A DNA stretch of 5,444 bases from Proteobacteria bacterium UBA1844. GTDB lineage: Bacteria; Pseudomonadota; Gammaproteobacteria; Steroidobacterales; Woeseiaceae. The DNA lies in the NCBI GenBank assembly GCA_002338615.1, contig DDIS01000178.1, positions 30,163 to 35,606 on the forward strand. The letters run 5' to 3'. Under the pieces are notes generated by a model that saw only the letters and a list, made by a program, of their open reading frames with translations, did no database searches and was not told the DNA's origin. Position 1 is the first letter of the stretch; the number at the start of each line of letters is the position of its first letter. Position numbers and translations under genes: made by a program. Positions 1-5,444 of the stretch are shown here, in pieces.

Positions 1-86
1 CTGGCCGATACCGCCAGTTGCGAACACGCGAGCACAAGGCCAGCGAGTAATTGCGTTTTCAGCCGGCGATTATTTGTCGGTGACAT
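1..86 (-). CDS. N-terminus of a third exported protein (3'-partial; signal peptide or lipoprotein signal)
   Basis: An ATG at 86-84 opens a frame with no stop through the left edge, giving 28 complete codons. It overlaps the 3' end of the cytochrome gene by 17 bases in a different frame. The peptide begins MSPTNNRRLK, a positively charged n-region, followed by a hydrophobic core TQLLAGLVLA and then CSQLAVSA. This is a textbook export signal. Two cleavage modes are possible: signal peptidase II at a lipobox-like VLA-C (Cys21), or signal peptidase I after AVSA (residue 28). A GGAAGA ribosome-binding site lies seven bases upstream of the ATG. The mature protein is outside the window, so its function cannot be named; its position suggests another envelope part of the same module. 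Confidence 0.72.
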   Translation of the reverse strand, partial: MSPTNNRRLKTQLLAGLVLACSQLAVSA

Positions 87-3000
87 ACCAGGGTCTTCCA
101 TCAGCATCGAGATACAATTTCTGCATTTCATCGAGCGTTAAAGGGCGCGAGCCTTTGCGGCCGAACACGGCAATCTGGCCGCCAGTCTCGTCGACGCCGC
201 GATCGCGATCGAGGCCTTTCGACAGGGCCAATGCATCGCGGCTCGTCGCGTAACTGGCGATGAGTTCGGGCACCGGTTGCGGGCTGAAGCCATAAAAATT
301 CGGCTGCGAATCCGGTGAGGTCAACTGGATGACTTTAATGCCGTTACGTCCATCGGCAACGTAGGCGAACAGCGACGCATTGGTCGAGCCGACTACAACG
401 TCACGAGTGTCCGATAACGCGCCGTCGGCTGAGAACATCTGCAGTAATTTCGGTTGCTCGGCATGCCAGACATCGACTATGGCCAGTCCCTCGGCGCCCG
501 CCGCAACGTACGCATAGCTGCGCGCAACATAAATACGTTGCGCATCCTGCAGTGGCACCAGCGCATTCGGAAGCAACTTCGGGCCATTCGGATCCGTCAC
601 GTCGACTACGCGCAATCCTTGCTTGTCCGTAACGAACAGGTAGCGGAACTGCAATGCCGATGCTCGCGCATCATTGAGTGGCACAACGCCGGCGAGTACC
701 GGTGCCAATGGCTTGTCGAGGTTGACAACGATCAGTCCCCGGTCGGCAATGACGTAGGCAAAATAGCCGCCAATCACGATATGCCGGGCACCGTTCAGAA
801 CGCCATCGGGATTCCAGGTGACGGCACGTTGCAGAAAATTATTGTTGACGTCGCCATCAGCAAAGGTATTTACATCCGTTAGAATCAGTCCTTCTTTCCG
901 ATCGCTGATCAGTGCGTAGTTGTAGATCGGATGAAACGGCTGCTCGAGATTGTCGACGCGCATCAGCTCACCTTTGTTGCGCGATGGGTCGATCGGTTGA
1001 TTGGTCGGCAACGCAACACAACTTGCATCGCTTGTTTTCAACAGAGAATCCTGTCCGAGCTTGCTAAACGGCGCATCGACGATGCGCTGGCTGAATCCCT
1101 TGTTGGCAATATTCGCGACATCATAGACTCGCAGCCCGCGCCCGCTTTCGGCGGCATACAGGTACTCACCACGCAATTGCAGACAATGCACCGGGTTGCC
1201 GGAGTGGCTGTGTGCCGTTTGCAATACACGATCGTGGTCGAGGTGTTGCTGGTAGTTGTCGGGATACGCATAACGTTGCAGGTAGCTGCCAATCACTGCC
1301 TGCGGTTCATCCCATTCGGTCACTTCCGTGGCGAGCACGCCGTCGTCCATGCCTGCCCAGGCATTCAGGCCAATGAAATTGAGAAAGTTCGTGCCTTGTG
1401 CCAGTAGCTGTGCCATCCATGCATTATTGCCACCGTTCTCGCTCAAGTGACAGCTGCTGCAGGTTTTGGTCTCGGTCTTGCGCACCGTGTGTGGGAAATG
1501 CGGGTTCATAGCTTGCGAACTGTAGCCGCTCGCAGATATCGGAGCTTGTTGCGAGTAGATATGTTCGCGATTCGCATTCGTCGACGACAACACGAGAGCC
1601 GATGATGAACGTATCGGTGCAATCTTGCCGTCATTTACGGGGCCGCGTCGCCCCAGCATGAATGTCTGGTCACGTGCAACCTGCGGATTGTAGGTTGCAA
1701 AATTCCGGGATTCGCCGCCTTCGTAGTGATGCTTTTCCGTTTTTTGATTGGCTTCGATCGGCAGGTGACAGCCGGCGCAACTCGGTGTCCACGACGTATG
1801 GCAGGCATAGCACTCCATCTCTGCATCGTCGTGCGCGAGACTTGCGGCCGGCACGTCGGTACCCCATTTCTGCGTCGTGACATCCGTGCTCATCAGTTTT
1901 GCGCGCGCCGCTTTCGGATTGTAGTCGCCGGATTCCGGATCCACGCTGTCCTTAACCAGCGACAGGGCCCATTCAAGCTCCGGGTCCAGCACGGAGCGCT
2001 GCATCAGTCGATCCCCTTGCCACTCGAAGCGACGCTGGCCGTCGGCATTGCGAAACAAGCGCATGTCGGTGCCACCCGGCGGTGCAGCCGGCCCGGACGT
2101 GCGCAAGTCGGGATACGCCTTTGCCGTACCGTGACAGTCCTGGCATTCGATCTCTATTGCGCTCGCAACCTCGCCATACAGATGCCCGTTGCCATGATTG
2201 TCCTGGGAGAAGTGGCAATCGACACAATGCATGCCGGCGTCAAGATGTACCGACGACATATGCACCGCTTTGTCGAATTTGTCGGGGTCGTCGTTTGCCA
2301 CGATGTTGTCACTGGCATCGAGGAGTTGCCCCTCAAGATTGCGTTTTTGTACCGCGCGGAAGTTCCAGCCGTGACCGTGGTAGTCGGCGAACTGTGTATC
2401 TTTCAGTGTCGGATTGAGGTCGGTCACGTTGCGCAGGAAATCGAGATCGGCCCACTTGCCGCGTACGACTGCGCCTTCCGGATTACGATCGAGCAACGCC
2501 CGTTCCTCGGCGGCACTGAGCTCCTGTTGTTGCTCTGGCCACATGGATGGTGCATCGGATTCGTAGTCCCACATCGTGTATCCAAGGTACGAATTCATAA
2601 ACATGTTGGGTTGATGCATGTGACAAACCATGCATTGGCTGGTCGGAATACTGCGCGTAAACGCATGGGTCAGCGGGTGGCCGGATTCCTGCTTCGGCAC
2701 CGTCGGATCGACACTGACGGTCATTCCGTCACGGCCGTTCGCGGCATACGGCCCGGAATGCCGGGGATCCCGGTCGTTGGCATAGATCACGTGGCAGGAC
2801 GCGCAACCCGAGGAGCGATAGTCGCCGGGCTGATCGTTGGTGCCGAGAAACCAGGTCAAGGGGTCATTGAGGCGGGTTTTCTGCAGGTTCAGGAGGGGAA
2901 TGGCGATGCGCCCGCCCGTACCGGCACCGCGATTCGACTGGCGATTGTCGGGTCGGCCCGGTTCCTCCAGGCGCTGAATCGTACCTGCAACATTCGGCAG

Positions 3001-3783
3001 GCCGGTTTCCGGAAACAGGTTCGGGATGTTGCGCCCACCCTTTTCGAACACGCGAAAAATATCCGCCGGTGGTACCGATTCCCAGGGTGGCACGGGCACG
3101 AGACTCGGCAATACGCCGTGCCGTTCTGCAATTTCGGGTGGCAGTTTCGAGCCCGTGATTCGCGCGGCCAGGCCGTCGGTCGTGTATGCCTCGCCGAGGA
3201 TGTAGTTCTTGTACGGCAATATGCCGTTGTTGTACGACGCGCCGCCGAGAAACATTGCACCCGTTGCCATGAGGCTGCGTACATTCGCGTCGATGATTTC
3301 CTGGTGGCAGGCGCCACAGGCTTGTTCTGCAACGCGATAGTCGGACGGGTTAACGAAGCGAACAAATTCGGGGCTCTCGCGATTTAGCAAGGTGTACGAA
3401 CGCTCCGGATTGGCGCTGGACGGGAAGCGCCAGTCATCCGGGTACAACGGTTGCACATGTGCACGCGCAACTACTTGACGATAGACATCGCTCGTCGGTG
3501 CAATACCGCTCGCGCTCTGCGCCGCATCGCCGCCGTGGCAATCGGTGCAACCCAGAACAACTGCGGGGTTAAGGTGCATGGTGGCTGAGTCCGATGCCGA
3601 GTGGCAACTGCGGCAGCCGGAACTCTTGGCGTCCGCATCAACCTGTGCCTGCAACGGCGGCGCGGCTGGCGTCACGGCGTAATCGATCTTCTGCGCGTGC
3701 GGTGCATCAGACGCCAGCGCGTCGGCAGACAACAGCACTGCGAGAACGCTCAGGAATATTATTTTGGCGTCTGACATGCGCAT
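70..3783 (-). CDS. Secreted decaheme c-type cytochrome fused to a C-terminal LVIVD-type beta-propeller
   Basis: The ATG at 3783 abuts the upstream stop; a second in-frame ATG at 3777 is an alternative start. Both give a Sec signal peptide (hydrophobic residues 8-20) with likely cleavage after ALA at residue 24. There is no lipobox. Ten CXXCH heme-attachment motifs begin at residues 57, 79, 156, 327, 384, 520, 547, 658, 669 and 775. About 25 further histidines lie before the propeller, enough for bis-His ligation. I see no CXXCK or other variant heme motif, so there is no sign of a NrfA-type catalytic heme; electron transfer is the safer reading. Residues about 866-1155 contain six LVIVD-like repeats (core GLRVYDV, GLILTDV, GLIVVNL, GLRVVDV, GLAIVDV, GIKVIQL), followed by a charged C-terminal tail to 1237. 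The mature protein acts in the periplasm or at the cell surface. The barrel gene upstream suggests an outer-membrane electron-transfer complex. There is no purine-rich ribosome site before the start, consistent with coupling to the barrel gene. Domain calls are secure; physiological role, redox partner and substrate are unknown. Confidence 0.93.
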   Translation of the reverse strand: MRMSDAKIIFLSVLAVLLSADALASDAPHAQKIDYAVTPAAPPLQAQVDADAKSSGCRSCHSASDSATMHLNPAVVLGCTDCHGGDAAQSASGIAPTSDVYRQVVARAHVQPLYPDDWRFPSSANPERSYTLLNRESPEFVRFVNPSDYRVAEQACGACHQEIIDANVRSLMATGAMFLGGASYNNGILPYKNYILGEAYTTDGLAARITGSKLPPEIAERHGVLPSLVPVPPWESVPPADIFRVFEKGGRNIPNLFPETGLPNVAGTIQRLEEPGRPDNRQSNRGAGTGGRIAIPLLNLQKTRLNDPLTWFLGTNDQPGDYRSSGCASCHVIYANDRDPRHSGPYAANGRDGMTVSVDPTVPKQESGHPLTHAFTRSIPTSQCMVCHMHQPNMFMNSYLGYTMWDYESDAPSMWPEQQQELSAAEERALLDRNPEGAVVRGKWADLDFLRNVTDLNPTLKDTQFADYHGHGWNFRAVQKRNLEGQLLDASDNIVANDDPDKFDKAVHMSSVHLDAGMHCVDCHFSQDNHGNGHLYGEVASAIEIECQDCHGTAKAYPDLRTSGPAAPPGGTDMRLFRNADGQRRFEWQGDRLMQRSVLDPELEWALSLVKDSVDPESGDYNPKAARAKLMSTDVTTQKWGTDVPAASLAHDDAEMECYACHTSWTPSCAGCHLPIEANQKTEKHHYEGGESRNFATYNPQVARDQTFMLGRRGPVNDGKIAPIRSSSALVLSSTNANREHIYSQQAPISASGYSSQAMNPHFPHTVRKTETKTCSSCHLSENGGNNAWMAQLLAQGTNFLNFIGLNAWAGMDDGVLATEVTEWDEPQAVIGSYLQRYAYPDNYQQHLDHDRVLQTAHSHSGNPVHCLQLRGEYLYAAESGRGLRVYDVANIANKGFSQRIVDAPFSKLGQDSLLKTSDASCVALPTNQPIDPSRNKGELMRVDNLEQPFHPIYNYALISDRKEGLILTDVNTFADGDVNNNFLQRAVTWNPDGVLNGARHIVIGGYFAYVIADRGLIVVNLDKPLAPVLAGVVPLNDARASALQFRYLFVTDKQGLRVVDVTDPNGPKLLPNALVPLQDAQRIYVARSYAYVAAGAEGLAIVDVWHAEQPKLLQMFSADGALSDTRDVVVGSTNASLFAYVADGRNGIKVIQLTSPDSQPNFYGFSPQPVPELIASYATSRDALALSKGLDRDRGVDETGGQIAVFGRKGSRPLTLDEMQKLYLDADGRPWYVTDK
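94..99 (-). promoter_or_regulatory. Ribosome-binding site for the third gene
   Basis: GGAAGA on the minus strand, inside the end of the cytochrome coding region, is separated by seven bases from the ATG at 86. It supports choosing this ATG over later CTG or GTG codons. The site being internal to the upstream gene fits operon-style coupled translation. Confidence 0.5.
319..1188 (-). repeat. Six LVIVD-like beta-propeller repeats (protein-level repeat array)
   Basis: The array covers residues 866-1155. Each repeat has the pattern aromatic-hydrophobic strand, then A/D-x-x-x-G-[LI]-x-[VI]-x-[DNQ]-[VL]. Cores lie near residues 883-889, 965-971, 1016-1022, 1056-1062, 1099-1105 and 1148-1154. The gap between repeats 1 and 2 is about 80 residues and holds an insert; later spacings are about 40-51. 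LVIVD repeats are known to build propeller folds in surface and exported proteins and often serve binding roles. Six units would fit one closed propeller, but blade boundaries are estimated by eye. Divergence is too great for recent DNA-level duplication. Confidence 0.82.
1447..3615 (-). other. Ten-heme c-type cytochrome region of the decaheme/LVIVD protein
   Basis: This covers residues 57-779, from the first to the last CXXCH. Heme spacing is uneven: motifs 1-2, 6-7 and 8-9 are close pairs, while long heme-free stretches separate 3-4 (about 165 residues), 4-5 (about 50), 5-6 (about 130), 7-8 (about 105) and 9-10 (about 100). Motifs 8 and 9 (CYACH and CAGCH) are only six residues apart. Distinctive motif surroundings are DYRSSGCASCHVIYANDRDP (321-340), CMVCHMHQPNMF (384-395) and GMHCVDCH (517-524). 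The long heme-free inserts set this apart from compact decaheme proteins such as MtrA, which pack ten hemes into roughly a third of this length. Confidence 0.9.
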
Positions 3784-5444
3784 TCAGTAGGCCAGGACCA
3801 GGTTGGCCAACAACGAGAACGGGACATCGTTGCCGTACAAATCCCGGTAACCGCGCCCGGGCAGCAGTGCCGATGCCGCCATGCGAATAATGATGTTCTG
3901 CGATGTGAACGGTCGATACAGCACTGCGAACGACAGATCCTGACCAATATCCTTATGCACATTGCCCTGATTGCGTGCGCTTTCGAGAGCGGCAGTTTGG
4001 TCAAACCATAGTTGATTCAGGTTCACCGAGGCGCGCCACTTCGGCGTGATATCGAAGTCGCCTCCCGCGCCAACCAGTAACAAGCCAGGGTTCGTAAAAT
4101 TCGTTTGTCCCTGGAACTTCGACGAACGCATCGAGTTCAGCACGCCGTTGTCGCCGGACAGAGTGACACGACCGCCGCCGATCAATGGTACGGCCTGGCG
4201 TATCCAGAAGCTGGTATCCGCACCGGCGATCAGTGGGTTCTCGAAGATCGCATCGTAGCCTGTCGCGCGATCATCGTAGGGGTCATCATCGCCGCTACCA
4301 TACAGCACAGTCACGCGAGCACGAATCCAGTCGAAGTCGCGTGACAGCTCCGCAGCAAAAAATGCAGCTCGAATATCGCTGCGTGCGTCCACGAAGGTCG
4401 ACGCCGATTCGGAACCCGCGACGAAGTAGCCGGATGCACTGAGATTCCAGCGACCGATATGGCCGTCGCCGTTTAGCCCAAGGTAGGTTACATCGTATTG
4501 TCGGCTTGTTTCCATGCCAAGCGCAGCGGGGCGCACGCGAAAACCGTTGTCGTCAATGAACGGCTCCCCGTCTTCGCGGTTGCGATTGTACGCGAGGACG
4601 AACTGTGACGAAAAGCCCGTAACGGGAAAGTCCTGTCGGTACAAATTGAACAGCAATACGTCGTCATCGCGCAGCGCATCGGAAAGGCTGTTTTCAGTAA
4701 TGTCGTTCAAGCCGCTGTTCGTGTCTTTTTCGATGCGGCGGAACCAGCCGAGATTGTATTGCCAGCGATTGTTATCGCGCGTGCCAAACAGGCGTATGCC
4801 GAGCGGGCTGTCCTGAAACAGGAAGCCGCGAAAATCGGCCGTGATCGGTTGTATGCCTACCCGCAGGCTGTCGAAATCGTAGTGTTCACTGACATTGCGC
4901 AGATGCTTGTCGATAAACAAGCCCTGGATGCCGAGAAAAGCTTCGCTGCGCGTGGTGCCCGACGTACTGTTGGCTTTCAATACGCCGGCTTCGTCAACTC
5001 TCGCACGTGTCAGATTGAGCACGGGCATAAACCGAAATTCAATATCGGGTGGCCGAAAGACGGTATCGCCTTTGTACACTACAAACTCTGAAATCAGGTT
5101 TTCCGTGAACACGGACTGGCCGGGCTCGCCCAGCGTGTCCAGTGCCCCATTCTGCGGCGCAGTGGCAACGGCCACGGGCGTTGGGCGGCTGCGTTGCTCG
5201 AAGGTCGAGTCCGATATCAGGCTGACGGATACAAACCAGTCTGCGCCAAAGGCCGGGCGGTCTGCTTTCAACAGGTTGTTGCCCTGGTATGGATTCAACC
5301 ATTGCTCGTCATAGCCGAGCGATGAAACGATGCGCCATCGGTCCGGCACAGCCGAGAAAGCGGGCAGTTCACTCCAGGTGGCCGGCGCCAGACCTTGCGA
5401 TGTACAAAGCGTGTTGGCAGGCACCGGGTGGCCCGGCCGCCGCC
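3784..5444 (-). CDS. Outer-membrane beta-barrel (porin-like) protein, 5'-partial, uncharacterised family
   Basis: The reading frame is open to the right edge. A GTG at 5424 would give 546 residues, but six more sense codons lie upstream and no signal peptide follows that GTG, so the true start and export signal are probably outside the window. Residue numbers here count from that GTG. Seen: a conserved-looking entry segment PDRWRIVSSLGY (27-38) with WLNPYQGNNLLKADRP (42-57), then many short stretches alternating polar and hydrophobic/aromatic residues, separated by Asp/Asn/Gly-rich turns, for example RWQYNLGWFRRIEKDTNSG (220-238), GDGHIGRWNLSASGYF (319-334) and PKWRASVNLNQLWF (461-474). The chain ends in LANLVLAY, an aromatic C-terminus as used for outer-membrane barrel insertion. 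There is no CXXCH motif, so it binds no c-type heme itself. I recall similar proteins annotated as hypothetical, but know no characterised member. Its gene directly precedes and abuts the decaheme cytochrome gene, suggesting a partner role, either as a barrel scaffold for electron passage or as a channel. Barrel nature is fairly sure; function is inferred. Confidence 0.82.
   Translation of the reverse strand, partial: RRPGHPVPANTLCTSQGLAPATWSELPAFSAVPDRWRIVSSLGYDEQWLNPYQGNNLLKADRPAFGADWFVSVSLISDSTFEQRSRPTPVAVATAPQNGALDTLGEPGQSVFTENLISEFVVYKGDTVFRPPDIEFRFMPVLNLTRARVDEAGVLKANSTSGTTRSEAFLGIQGLFIDKHLRNVSEHYDFDSLRVGIQPITADFRGFLFQDSPLGIRLFGTRDNNRWQYNLGWFRRIEKDTNSGLNDITENSLSDALRDDDVLLFNLYRQDFPVTGFSSQFVLAYNRNREDGEPFIDDNGFRVRPAALGMETSRQYDVTYLGLNGDGHIGRWNLSASGYFVAGSESASTFVDARSDIRAAFFAAELSRDFDWIRARVTVLYGSGDDDPYDDRATGYDAIFENPLIAGADTSFWIRQAVPLIGGGRVTLSGDNGVLNSMRSSKFQGQTNFTNPGLLLVGAGGDFDITPKWRASVNLNQLWFDQTAALESARNQGNVHKDIGQDLSFAVLYRPFTSQNIIIRMAASALLPGRGYRDLYGNDVPFSLLANLVLAY

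Noticed and set aside
198..213. Palindromic CGATCGCGATCG, containing the GCGATCGC octamer
   Set aside because: It falls inside codons for a Leu-Asp-Arg-Asp-Arg stretch of the cytochrome tail and occurs once, so it is explained by coding sequence and not by a regulatory or repeat element.
454..1407. Two further plus-strand open frames (454-882 and 931-1407)
   Set aside because: They share the same antisense register over the LVIVD region and have no domain features; they are shadows of the real gene.
1726..3387. A 553-codon open frame on the plus strand, opposite the cytochrome gene
   Set aside because: It lies in exact antisense codon register with the cytochrome gene, so it stays open simply because that gene rarely uses TTA, CTA and TCA codons there. 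Its translation shows no recognisable domain, while the opposite strand has ten heme motifs.
70..3783. Catalytic multiheme reductase such as nitrite (NrfA-type) or hydroxylamine oxidoreductase family
   Set aside because: All ten heme motifs are plain CXXCH with no CXXCK, and the length, heme spacing and C-terminal propeller do not match those families. Catalysis is not excluded but not supported.
5422..5424. GTG as the start codon of the barrel protein
   Set aside because: The frame stays open to the window edge and no signal peptide follows this GTG, although an outer-membrane protein needs one. The gene is better treated as 5'-partial.

Overview
The window is fully coding on the minus strand. 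It holds parts of one tightly packed cluster, read from right to left: (1) an outer-membrane beta-barrel protein, cut at its 5' end by the window edge (5444 to 3784); (2) a complete 1237-residue secreted decaheme c-type cytochrome fused to a C-terminal LVIVD-type beta-propeller (3783 to 70); (3) the first 28 codons of a third exported protein (86 to 1), which runs off the left edge. There is no intergenic stretch, RNA gene, mobile element, CRISPR array or terminator that I can support.

The organism is most likely a Gram-negative bacterium. The first protein is barrel-like and ends in an aromatic residue, the other two have Sec-type signal peptides, and the c-type hemes imply periplasmic heme attachment. 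The DNA is moderately GC-rich. I lean towards a Pseudomonadota (perhaps gammaproteobacterial) or Acidobacteriota-like respiratory bacterium, but this is inference from style and not a taxonomic proof.

The genes are probably co-transcribed and translationally coupled. The barrel stop TGA is followed immediately, in the same frame, by the cytochrome ATG, and the third gene starts inside the last codons of the cytochrome gene. A barrel plus a large multiheme cytochrome is the basic parts list of an outer-membrane electron conduit, as in the known porin-cytochrome systems (MtrCAB, PioAB, the Geobacter Pcc complexes). Neither protein looks like a member of those characterised families. The working hypothesis is therefore an undescribed envelope electron-transfer module whose cytochrome carries its own propeller, possibly for docking or surface attachment. 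The exact substrate and the direction of electron flow cannot be read from the sequence.
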